From contig NC_080577.1 of NCBI RefSeq assembly GCF_029962835.1, forward strand, positions 1,302,001 to 1,366,000: a DNA stretch of 64,000 nt. The letters are read 5' to 3'. Position 1 is the first letter of the stretch. Each line of letters opens with the position of its first letter. The stretch comes from Magnolia sinica. Its lineage: Eukaryota; Streptophyta; Magnoliopsida; Magnoliales; Magnoliaceae. Positions 1 through 13,500 of this stretch are shown here, piece by piece. The notes beneath the pieces were generated by a model, which was not told the origin of the DNA, did no database searches, and saw only the letters and a list, made by a program, of their open reading frames with translations. Position numbers and translations under genes: made by a program.

Positions 1-1740
1 ACAGATATTTTGTCGAATTTCAACCATTATCATTATCTTCATCGTAACCGTCTATCGGATGTACAACAACAGGCCAATTAGGATTATCCGTCCAATCCAA
101 TTATTGTGATCACGGTATCAGAGCAGGCCCATTATTCCCATAGTTTTAGATTCTAGTACACTTGGGAAGTGCCACGTCACCTCCTGATGTAATATGTAGT
201 AGAGACGTACACCAAGTATATAGAATATTTTTAAAAAAAAAAATAAAATCGAACCGTGTGGGTCCCATGGGGACGTATATGTGGTCCTTATGAAATGGGT
301 AGCCAAGGATGCAAGTTGCATATAAAGGGTTCCTGTAACCCCAATCTCTGTGGCCCCACTGTGATGTTTTTACTTAATTTCTTCCATACCTATTCCATCC
401 ATCCATTCGTTTCTTCAACTGATTTTAGGCATGAGGCATTCAATCCATTCAAACAGGGCGCATGGTTCATTCATCTAGATCATTAAATTGACAGATCTGG
501 CCCCCAAAAGATGCCAATAATGGGCAATTCCGATCCTTGTCGCTTGGTGTAAAGAAAAGTACCCAACCCATTTCACGTAAAGCTAGGTTTTTGAACCCTA
601 CCAAGTCGCCTCTTCTGTGACTTCGAACACATGACATGCTGCTGGCTCGATACCCATTGTTAACAACCTAACTAGATAACCGTAAGATATTGCTTCAAGT
701 AGATGGTCGTTGAAAGGGCCAAAGATTAGATATGGTGATGATCTACCAACATGGAGGTTTTTCCAATATGGTCCATTTGAGTGTGGACCCGTCACATCAA
801 CAGCATCAACAGTACTCATGGAAAAACACTGAATCGAAACAAATCTAGCATTAGTTTTTGTAGTGCTTGGGCGACTCAAGACTTATTAATAGAAGAAGCG
901 GTCAATCGGGTGGTGGGTGTATGTATTAATCAATTCGTCACACCTATGGTGTGGGCATTGAGGCAGACTGGGTCATTGTTAGATTTTAGTCATCGCTTCC
1001 GTGTCAATGAATGGGCGTCTTTCATTCCATTGAAAAGCTGATTGCATGCATCAGCCCCACCGTCCCGTCTCCCTACTATCTTTGGAAAAGAGTAATTCTG
1101 GTACCAAATATAAAAACCATGATCATCACCTGTTGGTGGGTCTGATGAATTAGGGTTCAATGTTCAAAATATGGACTTACAGGTGCTGGTCTTGACCATG
1201 GACGATACGGCTGTATCTGCGCATATGACCCCAAAATGGTGGTGAATGATATGGTATTCAAGGTGTTGGAGCACAGGTTCCTTCTATTACACCATAATGA
1301 TGTAAACCTGATTCATAATAAATTCAAATTAACCTTAATCTATGCATTTTGTAGAAGCACGTATCATAAAGATAAAATAATCACAATAAAATAAAATAAC
1401 TAATAAAATAATCACACTGAACACTGATATTTAAGTGAAAATTTCTTACAAAAAAAAAAAAATCACACCACAAAGCGACAAGAATTCACTATAATCCAAG
1501 CTTTAGAGTTTACAACAACTCACCTTATTTGATTATAAATGTACCTGATTTTTCTTTGCGACACACAATCCTAGAAAACTCTAGCCTCGTAATAATCCAA
1601 CCCTAATAGCGGATTAGGGTTAAATAATAATCCAATCCTTTTTTTAATAGACTTATTTATACCTTATAGCCCGCCAACCTTTTGAAAGTTCCACCAACTC
1701 CCATATTTGATTTTTGTGTAGAGATTTCATCTTCTTCGTC
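1..1740. other. Intergenic, no gene seen
   Basis: Open frames here are short, overlap on both strands and match no family I recognise. The stretch is AT-rich from about 1310 on, with an A-run near 1449. Confidence 0.5.
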
Positions 1741-1749
1741 ATGGCCTAC

Positions 1750-2860
1750 ATTCACTTGTCACCATTCTTTCTAGATTTCACCTCTTGAAAGATAGATAGA
1801 TCTTCACTCCCTATGAACAATGTAAAAGAGTGGTGTCCTTGAACCCCATATCGAACTAAAGCACTAATAGTTCTTTATTCCATGTTTTTGTCTATACATT
1901 CATATGTATCCTGATAATTATTTTGCTCAATTTCTTACACTTGCTGAATTTCTCGTTAAGTAACCAACTCAATTTGCTCCACTTGCACCGACAATTTCTT
2001 GGTCTCACTATATTTTTTTAACTTGTTTACAACTTTCTTATTGGCTTTCAACATTGATGCCTTATCAAAGATAAAGTCCCTATTAATGAATACCTTTTGT
2101 AAAACTGGATTCCAAAGCTTGTAACCCTTAACACATTTTTTCATACTTAACAAAGATTCACTTCATAGACTTTGTATCTAAGTTCGACATTTGTCCATTC
2201 TGTATATTGACGTATGTTGGACACCTAAAGATTCTCAATCCTGAGTAATCGGTGTCTTTGCCTGTCTATACTTTCTTTATAACCTTGGAGTCCAGCGCTG
2301 TTGATGGTGACCGATTCATTATATGGCTTGCCATGTTAATCGCTTCTATCTATAAGTTTTTAGGTAGCCTTGCGTGCAACCACATGCTTCTGGCCCTCTC
2401 TAATAAAGTTCTATTCATACTCTCTACTACCTCATTTTACTATGAGGTCACTGGAATTGAGAAGTACCTTGTGATGTCTTGTTTCTTATAGAATTTTATA
2501 AATTCAGCTTCTTTATATTCTGTACCGTTATCTGACATGAGACACTTAATCTATCTCTCAGTCTAATTTTCTACCTCTGTCTTTCATTGCTTGAACCTAA
2601 CAAACACCTCATACTCATGTTTCAAGAAATATACCCAAACCTTTATCAATTAATCGTTTATGAAGGTCACAAAGTATCGCTCGATGGGATCAAAAACCAC
2701 ATAGAAACTACTGTTTTGGGTATACGATTTCATAGTATCTTCGCGCCTCTTTTATCATTACTTATCATGTTCCAATTAAACTTGAGGTAAAATGATAATC
2801 AACAAAGTATGTCTATTAAGGATAAGATTATCTAGACGTTATGGGGTTGTTTTGGGCCAA
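1750..2860 (-). pseudogene. Degenerate Ty1/copia fragment (integrase core)
   Basis: Reading the minus strand in shifting frames gives pieces typical of copia integrase and the region after it: SDNGTEY, a stretch like EFIKFYKKQ, MNRTLLERARSM, AINMASHIMNRSP, and then a KGYKLWNP..VFINRDFIFD segment at 1956-2153. Many stops and frameshifts interrupt it. No LTRs, primer-binding site or reverse transcriptase were found beside it, so it is a relic. Limits are approximate. Confidence 0.7.
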
Positions 2861-2869
2861 AGGTTAGAG

Positions 2870-4560
2870 TCACCAAGAAATCTCATTTACCTAGTTTTTT
2901 TTTTTTTTTTTCTTTGATGCTCATGTTCTCTCGTGCCTTCAGCCTTTAGTTTTTAGGCTATTACAATCATTGGAAACCCTCTCACTTCGTAAACCGCTGT
3001 CCTTAGAGAGAAAATATTTACAATATTTCAAGTCTTAATCACATATGAGGCTTAACTAGTTTGATTTGCACGACTCTACGTAATAGATCGGTCGAACCGA
3101 ATATGACCTTCGGTCAGATCGAATTAACCCGAAGCACTTTTCAGTGGAACTGAAAAAGTACGGAACATCACAACGTGCAACTTATCTTTCAACCAATTTT
3201 CAGTTGAACCGAAAATAGACTAACTTAAGACTGAGACAAAACGACTTTGCACTGCAGACCGGCAGAATCAAGCATCCTGCACAACACAATACATGCATTT
3301 AAAGCCTTGCATATGTATCATACCGCATCTCCAGTAAACTGACACTAACATTACTTTTGAGATGATTTATATACCGATATGGATATTCGTATCATATTGG
3401 CAGATAATTTCTCACAATATCTTCGTGGCATGAAATGCTTCCCATCCATATTTTGAGCCCCTGCTTAGTATGTCCGTTCTGTCCTGATGCGGTGTCTGTG
3501 GTCCAGAACAATGTTTCAAGACCGAGAGGGAGAGGGGTTTCCGCCGTTCATCCAAACCAGTCCAGCAGCTGGTTTTACTACTATGGTCCACACAACATCT
3601 ATGTAAAGAGTATGAACAAGATCATGAGTTCAATCCGCCTAGCAAGGACGGATAGCTGGTATACGCACCATCTCCGACTGTTCCAAAGTTAAAATTTAAA
3701 ACTCACGATTAAACGTTTGATGGTGAAAGATCAGCCACAAAAATTCTTTCTTCACGGATGTACACAAATGTTTTCACCGTAAAGAAATACGAATATAGTT
3801 AGTGGGGGTGGCAGTGGGTCCTTTAGTAATTGGGCCTGAATCCGGCCCTATTGACAGGCCCAACCCTGCCCATTGACCTAAAAAAGAGGTCTCTTCTTAG
3901 ACTCATATCAGGCCTTAAATAGAAAATCTTGCAAAACCAGCCTATTAATGAATCAGACTTCAAAACTCAGGCCTAGGCCCCACTGCAGGCCCCTATTACA
4001 GGCAAGCCCAACCTATACCGGGCATGACCCAAGACCAGATGGACCAGACTGGCTTTGGCGGGCAACAAAAAGCTCGTCTTGGGAGCAGCTAGGATGCCTG
4101 TTTTAGTCAAGACATCATAGATTTGCCTCTTGCTTCCTGTCCAGATTTTAAAACACCCCTCCAAAATCTCATCTAATGGGACTCACCAAAGGATGGAGAC
4201 AGCTTTTTTAGTTTCTTTTTTTTCAGATGGGAAGATCCTAACCCTTCGATCACTGGTTTACAAATATACAGTTAAAAAATAGATACATAAAATGCCTAGA
4301 AAAAGGCCAAAGATTGCAATACTGTTCACTACAGTTCCTGGGACTTCTCTCGTGTAACAACTCTGAAGTCCGAACCGTATGGGATGATTGATGGTCTGGA
4401 TCACCAAAGGTCTCCATTTTTAAGGACTGGGTGCACAAGGAAACCAAATAGCTAGAAGGCTAACATGATGATCGCCATAACAAGGATGATGACTGGAATA
4501 TAGGAAGATTTCCATGCAAATTACCACTAAATAAGCGTTCACCTAATCCGCCATACTAAC
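2870..4560. other. Intergenic, downstream of DHFS
   Basis: No supported gene. It holds a T-run at about 2896-2911. At about 3800-4000 there is a GGGCC-rich stretch beginning GTGGGGGTGGCAGTGGGTCC that resembles the end of a plant non-autonomous hAT repeat, but I could not define both of its ends. The DHFS 3' UTR should lie just left of 4568. Confidence 0.4.
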
Positions 4561-4567
4561 ATGTAAT

Positions 4568-7500
4568 CTAACTGTTAAGAGAAGCTAGTACCGATGAAAC
4601 TATATGTAGAGAACCAGTGACAACAATAAGACCCGACTGATCCTTAGCTCTTGATTTGAGCAACTGATTTGCAACCTTCATGGAATCTGTTACTGATGCC
4701 ATTTCGCATCTGATCATCAATACTGGGTTACATTTCAACGGCCCTGTGGAGCAACTCCGTTGATCGTCGAGAAGCTTCTCATGTCCTCCCACACCGATAT
4801 CTGAAAAATCTACACCCAATTCTTCAGCAGCTTGGACCCAAGCTTCCTTCAATGAGGAAGCTGAAGTCGTGCGAGTTTTGCTTCCTGCAATGCTCACTTC
4901 TGTCAGCATGATAACCTCTGGCCGTCTACCTGAAGTTCAGATGGCCAGAATTTCAGTTCCTTCTCTACAGTCAAGAAGAGAGAACTAGCCAAAAGAAAAA
5001 GAAAAGGCACAAAATAAAGAAGCTGAAATGCAAAGGCAGATACCAGTGTCACCATTTCTCACCAATTCCTTAGCATCTCTTCAAGTTTTTACAGTTCTTG
5101 AAGTTAAATAGAAATGTCTTCCAAATGCATTTAGAAATAATGACCTCGGAAGATGAAGTTTAACAGTGGTTTTCATAGGATGTAGGGAAAGGCAAAGGAA
5201 AACAAACCAGTGAGACGAGTGATCAATGTGCATGGGTTTTATATTAGACAAAATCCTGATCCGGTGCTATCATCGTTGTCTTCGTCATCATCACAGCCTT
5301 GTCCCGGCTATTTGAGGAGCTAAGGATATGGTAATGTACAATCTAAGTGCCTATTTGGAAGCCCTACAAATTGGGTTTGATCCTGTTTTTCCCTGGGGAA
5401 CTAATCCACTTCAAGGTTGCAGTGACTTGGGAAATGTTAACTGCTATAGGTTCCTACTTTTCTACGTGAGATCAGAACAGCAACACGATTTTATCCGATC
5501 AGCTGGAAAAAGCGAAAAGTTCCAAATGCATCCTTAAAAGCAAGAAAGACTGGTAGGCATCACAAGCCCACAGGAACAATAAAATGGCACAAGGAAAAAA
5601 CGTCAACAGTACCCATCGTATGTGATCATTCAAAGGTACCATACTACAACAGCCCACCACCATACACCTACCTAGTCAGAAACAATTCTAGTTTTTCCTT
5701 GGTTATCCTATGGAATTTTTAGGTTGACAGAGTCACGTATGCTGTGTTTAAATAGTAAGCTCCTAACAATGAAGAACAGATACCAAAATATACCTGAAAG
5801 AAGTTGTCTTGCAAATGCTAAATGATCCTTGTCACAAGCCATTGCTACCACCAGAACCAGCGGTGCATCTGGGTATGCCATCTTAATAATATCTGCTAAG
5901 CATTTAGCAGATGCTTCTGTGTGCGCTGGAAATTATTTGATGATGTCAGTCCATAAATTCATATAATGAATCCAAATAATCTGAGAAGGGCATACCTCCA
6001 TCTATTAGTACTGATACTCCAGAAAGCCCCACAGTCTCAGCTTCCTTTCTGGTCAGAAATTGGCTTCTTCCGGGCAAATATGTATGCTCTAAGCCAGCAC
6101 GGATGGATTTTTCTGATACTCTCCACCCTTGCATTTCCAAAACATATCAGGAAAGGAAAATGAGGAAGTTGCTCGATTTTTTTTTTTGAAAGATCAAGAT
6201 ATATATTAAAAAGTTATCTGACCTTGATCACGGAGACAGAGTGCTGAGCAAGTGGCAGTTATAGCATTTTGAAGCTGGTGATCTCCAAGCATGTGCAATT
6301 TCACATTGAATAGTTCAATGAACTGCGTAAAAAGTTTTAACATACACTTAGATGCATAAAAAGGACAACTACACTGAAGCAAATTGCGAGCCTCTTACAG
6401 GGCTGGTTCTAGAGCCCGGGTAAAACTCATCCAACTTCTCAAAAAAGCACAACTGCTTTAGGGACCATCTGGGTGTTTGACCTTTCCCTAAGTTATTTCT
6501 TTGGCAACTTCATACAAGGAAAGAATTGAAACTTTCTACGTATCTTGCTTAGGATATGTTCTGGAAACCGAGGGACTCCGTTCCACTCTGGATTCAGTAT
6601 GGTGCCAAACCTCAGCTTTATCAGCTTAGAAACCAAAAGATGAGGAGAAAGGGATCTGCTAGTGATTCAGAACACCCATACGAGTCCTTAGAATTCCTTG
6701 GAAAGTTATATCTCTTAAGCTATCAGACAGGAAAAAAAGCCTCAGGTGTGTACCAACTGCATGTCCTTCTCCACTTGAATGTGTATATCACAGGACTGAA
6801 AAGATTCGTCTACATTTCTTTTGAAATCTTTTATAATGCTTTGAATTCCAGGATCACATGCAGATATAACAGGCGAACTCATTAAGGATGCTTTGTGGCG
6901 GAGAATGCGCTCAATGTGTGGTTTGAAAGGCCCTCCCATCACCAACTGAACAGTTCAAACGACAAACAGTGTCACAACAAATATCACAGCACAGAGAAGA
7001 GAATAAAACCCAAATTTGTAGACTTCATTGTACGAATATAAGAAGAAGATGAAATCCATGGAACAAAGTTGAAATGATGGAGCCCAACATTTCCCACAAT
7101 AGGGATTATATATATATTGCAGACACTGCAAAAAACTTTTGGAACATGCATCCACATACTAATTGTGCACAGAGCATATGTTAAAAAAAGAACATAATTA
7201 GTTGATGATGTAAAAAAGCACATAAATTCCGATGAAGATACATGGGTAACAGGTTGCACACTTGCATTTAGATAACTTTCCACTGAAGATGCTGGAGTTT
7301 TCCAGACGTTCAAAATTTTAAGTGTTTAAGCATTTGCTATGTCACATGTATGTCATTTCAAGGAACTCACCCCAGATTGGGAAACATCCAGCAAGGCAAG
7401 GTAGCATCCATGAAATATCAGCCAACAAATATCACATCAGCTGGTATTTGTAAGTTTCTTTTCCCCGGCTATATGACAGTTTTCTGTGTATTGTCAATTA

Positions 7501-10500
7501 GACACTAAAGCAGTAAAAAATTCATGCCCTTACAGCCAATACTTAGGTTTATTTTGAACCACTCGAGGTATGATAGCTATAGCATCTGATTTAGTATGTG
7601 GCCCGCATACAAAAGGATGGGCATTTGTAAGGTCTCTGGTATCACAGTTTTATGGATTAAATAGTGACGGTATGACTGGGAATTACAAGCGTCGATGTTG
7701 ATGTATTGTGGGTCACACAGCTATATGGTCCATCAGATCTGTGTGTGTATGCAAGCCTCACTTTTGTATTCTTTATAGTAAGACCCACAGTATACATGAG
7801 TGTATGGTGCTAGTGGGAGCAGTTGTCATTACAAAAATTTTACTAATAAAAGGAAGGGGAGTGGGGATGTGTTATACTCAAGCCACACTTTCCCTTCTCT
7901 TTCACTCCTTCCTCTTCCTTTTTTTTTTTCCCCCCCCCCCCCCCCCCCTTTCTCTCCTGTTCATTATGCTATGATTTCTACAGCAAGCTCCATCATCATG
8001 CAATTAAGAGTTATTTTCTTTCTTTCTTTCTTTTCTTTTCTTTTTTTATTTTCTTTTTTTTGATGATTTTTTTTAGTTATTTACAACTCTTATTCACAAT
8101 TTGTACACTGAAAGTATGTCAAGTTCAAGTAAATATGCAAAATAAATGAGCAGCCTGAAACCTCAGATAATTAATTTGGCAGAGTCATCTCAGATAATCA
8201 GAATGCCTTTGTCCCGGGGTGGCAAATCCTGGATAGCATGCTTATTGCTCATGAGTGCCTCAATTCTAAGCATAGAAGTGGATCGAAAGGTGTCATATGC
8301 AAACTGGATATTGAGAAAGCATTTGACCATGTGGATTGGTCCTTTCTTGACTATATTATGATGAGAGTCAGTTGTGGGATGAAATGGAGGATCTGGATCA
8401 AGGAACGCATTAGATCTGCCAGGTTCTCTGTCCTTCTCAACAAACGCCCGAAAGGCATTTTTAAAAGCACTACGGTTCTTCGGCAAGGGGACTGTTTGTC
8501 CCCATTCCTCTTTCTTTTGGTAGTTGAAGCCCTGGGAGAATGATTGCTAAAGGTCAAGAGGAAGGCTTCATGTCAGGATTCAAGGTGGAAGGTATGTCCT
8601 GGCCACTTTCGCACTTACAGTTTGCGGACGATATCCTTCTATTATGTGATGCGGATCCAGTAAAGGTGGAGAGACTGAGCTCGATTGTCAAATGCTTTGA
8701 GGTTGTCTCAAGTTTAAAAATTAAGTTGGCCAAGAGCAAACAGTTTGTGGTAAGGATGGAGAGCAATGAGGTGGAAAGTCTTGCTGAGGTGTTCGGGTGT
8801 GCACCCGGGAATCTTCCAACAACTTTTGTTGGGATTCCTCTTTGCATTGGAAAACCGACTAAGCACCTTTGGGACAAGGTGGTGGAAAGGTTCGAGGTTG
8901 CATTACTCTGATCAAAGCAGTTTATCGAACCTTCTGCTTTACTTCATATCGCTGTTTAAGTGTCCAACTTCAGTGCTCGCAAGACTAGAAAAGATAAGAA
9001 GGGACTTCTTGTGGCAAGGAGCGGTGGAGAAACGGAAGTTTCATTTAGTCAAATGGGAAGAGGTGTGTAAAACCTATGAGGAAGGGGGAGTTGGCATCAA
9101 GGATCTCAAGTCAATGAACATTGCGTTGCTCGGCAAATGGCATTGGTGGTTTGGGGAAGAGGAGGGGGCTTTGGAAAGAGGTCCTTCAGTGCAAGTATGG
9201 TACCACAGCAGGTGGATGGTGAACAAAGGATTCCTCGGGTTATAGAGCATCACCCTTGTGGTAAGGTGTCTCATCTGTGAAGACTGCTTTTGAGGAAGGG
9301 GTTGGTTTCTTGTTGGATAATGGCAAGAATATCAGATTTTGGGAGGGCGTGTGGGTGGGCTCCACCCCTTTAAAGGTCGCTTTCCCCAGAATTTTCCGTC
9401 TGGCTCCTAATCCATCCGTTACAATCACAAACAGCTACTCTCGCCTAGGAGGGGCAGCAGTGTGGGAGCCTCCTTGTAGGCGGTTTCTTCGGGACAAGGA
9501 AATAGAGGACTAAGTGGCTCTTTTAGAGCGTATCCACCTTGTTAATCCAATTGATTCAGAGATGGATGGATGGCACATAAATCGGGGTTGTTTTTGGTTA
9601 AGTCCTACTTTCTTGTGAGAGGTCGTCTTCAACATCACTATGTAGAGAGCACTAGCTTTGTGTGGTCAAACAAAGTCCCCCTAAGATTGCGGCGTTCGGG
9701 TGGTTGGTGGGTGGAGAGAAAGTTCTCACCATTGACAATCTCCGGAAATAAGGTATGATCATCATTCATCCCAAACATTTACATCTTGTGTATGCAACTG
9801 CGAGGAATCAGTGGACCATCTCTTCCTGCACTACCTGCTTTATGCTTGGCACAGTGTGAGTCTTGGTAAGTCGAAGAATATCATTTGGAGAATGGCTTTG
9901 CTCGGTGTTTGGTGGGCTATTTGGGAAGAAAGAAACAATCATTGTTTCAATCATGTTTGTAAGCCCATGGTAGGTGTTTCACTTCGGGCAAGAGGGTTGA
10001 TTTTAGATTGGGCTGGGGCTGATTCTTCTTCTTTGGGTTGTAATTTGGATTTCCTTGCTTAGCAGGGTTGCCTCCTCATCGCCCCTTTTGTTGTTGTTTC
10101 TTTTTGTTTCCTTTAATAAAAGTTCCTGTTAACTCTCAAAAAAAATAAAAAAATAAATGAGCAGCGAGAAGTACACAACTGGGCGCCCATGTTTGATGAT
10201 TCCCGACTTTGCCATTGCAATGCTTTCTAAAGAACCTCCCAGTGCAGCCAAATGTTCCTCACCTATGGTTGTAATAACTGCTGCAGCAAGTTCGGTGCTA
10301 CGTAAGACATTTGTTGCATCTCGTGCTCCCCCCAAGCCAGCCTGTCACACAGAAAGTAGGTTCTATATCAGTTCAATTATCAGCACTAGCAATGTTGATT
10401 CTATAGTTCAAGTCCCAAATATATAAGAAATAGATTTATATTTGATGCACACGAAGAAGTGACATTGTGCAGGGAGAGGCCATCTAACAAAGTGCCCAAC

Positions 10501-13500
10501 CAAGAAAAAATCTCGTTTCAAAAGAATATGGCAGTTAGGCAGCGACTAAGTACTCACCTCAATAACTGCAATATCCACATTCTCTTGAGCGAATAGAGAA
10601 AATGCCAGAGCAGTGAGAACCTGAAAATTTCACTATCAGTAAATGCTCACCAAGAACCAACTAAGCAAGCATGCTGTGAATGAAATATCAGGGGGAGCAG
10701 AAAGATACTACGTAACCGAGAGGAGGAGGAGAATTTTATGGCCTAACGATAGATTGTAAAAGGAAAATGTCCAGATCACATCTGTTATCCAATCACAAAG
10801 TAAAATAGAAAGCGTGCAGTCAAGTAAATAGTGAGTAACATGAAAAGGCGAAGAGTCAATATGTGATCAGGCTAACATGCAAAACGCATGCCAATGACAT
10901 GAAGGAACTATGACCCAGTAGTCCTCATTGCGGTGCAAGTTTATGGGGGGCCCAAGTGGGTGGTACACCTATCATTACAGTGGACCTTGGATAGGAGGTT
11001 TCCACCAAGGACGTCACATGGCCCCAAAAACACCCTGAGGTAGGGCTGTCAACGGGCTGGGCCTAAGGTTGTCTTCAGTGTGGATTTTGAACTGATCAGG
11101 CTGGGCCTGAGGGCTACAAGACCATTTATACAATTACTGTCCAGATTGCATGACCTTAATTTTTTGGAAATGCTGATCAAAATATATTTAGCTAAAGGAG
11201 GACAAAAGAATCCTGAAAGGCTGCTTTGCCTGTGACAAGGATAAAGACAAAGCAACTGAGAAACCACCATCCACTGCCAAGTTAAACAAAGTGTTTAACC
11301 AGCAAGCTAGGGCAACGATTTCTTGGAGCAAAGGATACAAAGAGGGAGAGGGGACTTCTCTGTGGGCCCAGCTGACAATCTCTTCTGAAGACCCCTCAAT
11401 TCTGATTAACTTCTCCCTGAACTGTGGCTGGATCATGCTCAAAGACTCTCAAGTGCTGTTGCCATCGCTTGGTAAACCTGGAATGCTTTGGAAAGGCCCC
11501 AAGTATACCTGGACTATCCTCCCACTATCGTCGATGAGAGCGCCTCCTATACCAGCCAGTTTTGCATCACTCTCAAAGTGGCCTTGGATTTAAGTCTCCA
11601 TTCCCCTTTAGAAGCTGGCCCAGGCAAACCACCATGTTGATTTCCATTTCTCAGCAACTTGTTCCACAGAATTTGAAGCCACCGACTGTTCAGATCATCG
11701 ATTGAAACTTTGGCTACTTTATTGTGGGTGAGGCCTCAAATGAACATGCTTTCTTTAGCACATTCTCCCACAGAGAGAGGCTGTTCTTCCTCAAGCTAAA
11801 AAATTCTTCTATTGAGCTCCAACCAAATCTCCCAATGAACTGCAAGCAGAAGTACCTTCCAAAGGATTTTTCCTTTGAATAGAAAAGGGAACTGCCCCAG
11901 CTTTCCAAAACCTCCAGTCCCTCTATTCCAAGAGTCTTAAGTAATGCCAAAATTGCTACCAACGGTCCCTACTCATGCCTCAGTGGTAGAGTCTGTGAGT
12001 TTCAACACTGAGGTTGTGGGTTCGAGTGCCCATGTGGTGTGCCTGTGTGTGAGTGTGTGAAAAATTTAAAAAAAATTTAAAAAAAATGCTACCAAAACCT
12101 CCAGTACCTCTTTTCCGAGAGTCCAAGTAATGCCAAACATGCTAAAGAAATGGGACCATAACTTCCAAACGAAAGGACAATGCAGGAGTTCAAGTTTTGC
12201 ATGACCTTAATTGCATGGATGTGATTATCCAATGATGGTTAATTCTAGGTCATGCACAATCTACAATGGACCCCTCTTATTCAATGGTCTTCGTTGATCT
12301 TAGGTGGGATCAACTGGCGCCACATAGGAATGCACACCAAAAGAAGGTATAAAGAATTTACTGGATCATAGACCCAACACGGAATGTTGGGTTCAAGATT
12401 AGAGTTCAACAGACTACGAAAGTGTCACCTCATGTAGCATCAGGATTTACTGTTAAGAGAGAAGATACAAAATAGACAAACATAAACAGATAGTGAGAAA
12501 CAAATTTTGCTTACACAAAATATGATATACATTTTACATAGAAAATGTCCATGGCAGCAGTCACCAAGCATAGTGAACCAGAAGATAAATTCAGTTGGTA
12601 GATTCAGTGTTCCCATGTCTTCCTAACAGTAGATGCATGATACAGCTTTCCAGTAATATTGCAGCAAGGCACCAACAAGCTGGGACAAATGTTATATTCC
12701 ATTTTTTTAACTCCCACCAAAAAAGTAAGATATTGCTCACCGACTTGTTTTGAAGCTCTGGATTTATTTGTTACAATTTGACTTAATAAGACCCCATGTC
12801 TGATAATAATAATAATTAAAAAAAAAGAAGAAAGGATATACTATTTCATTAGATATAGATGTATGGTTTCCCAAAGTCTTGTATCCATATCCAACAACAT
12901 AAGTTATATACCAGTAGCCACTGTATGAACTGGCACATGTCACAACCAATGTTTTAAATACCGTTATTGTGTGATGTATTGCACCCTTGGGATACGGATA
13001 AATATCAGTTATCGAATGGGATATATCGGTTGTATCTCGTAATGAATCGCTGTTGTTGGAAAACATGGGAGCAATGAGAAATTGGTCAAATTTTTCAATG
13101 AAACTTCAGGGATTGTTGAAAAGACATCAATATTCACTTAGAAATCAAAACATTACAAAAAAAAAAAAAAAAAAGGTGCACATAATAAAGGTTTCCTTTG
13201 TATGGGGTCCTAATATATGTGCTTTCCAACTTAACTGAGGCAAGTATATTCAAAGTCTATTAATATAATTTATAAAAGTAAGAAGACATGTATGGAAACA
13301 CAAGAAATACATTCAAAAGCAAAAGAATAATTACTAGATCAGATTACATAAATGTTTAATTCTGTGTTTGGATACAAAGATTGCAACTGATTTGTAAGAA
13401 ATTGACAAATTTTGATTTTTCTTAAATTTCCGCAACTTGACCCATCTCCACAAAATCTCGAAATCGAAGTTCCAAATTCATAAATTTTCATGGAAAACAT

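Noticed and set aside
5328..5537. 69-residue plus-strand frame inside DHFS intron 9.
   Set aside because: Antisense to a well-defined intron, no similarity seen, ordinary length for chance.
7708..8063. Open frames with Phe/Pro-rich ends around the C-run.
   Set aside because: They only translate the pyrimidine tract inside DHFS intron 5 on the strand opposite the gene.
11291..11593. 100-residue plus-strand frame in DHFS intron 3.
   Set aside because: It lies opposite the LINE RNase H-like remnant on the minus strand, which explains the open sequence better.
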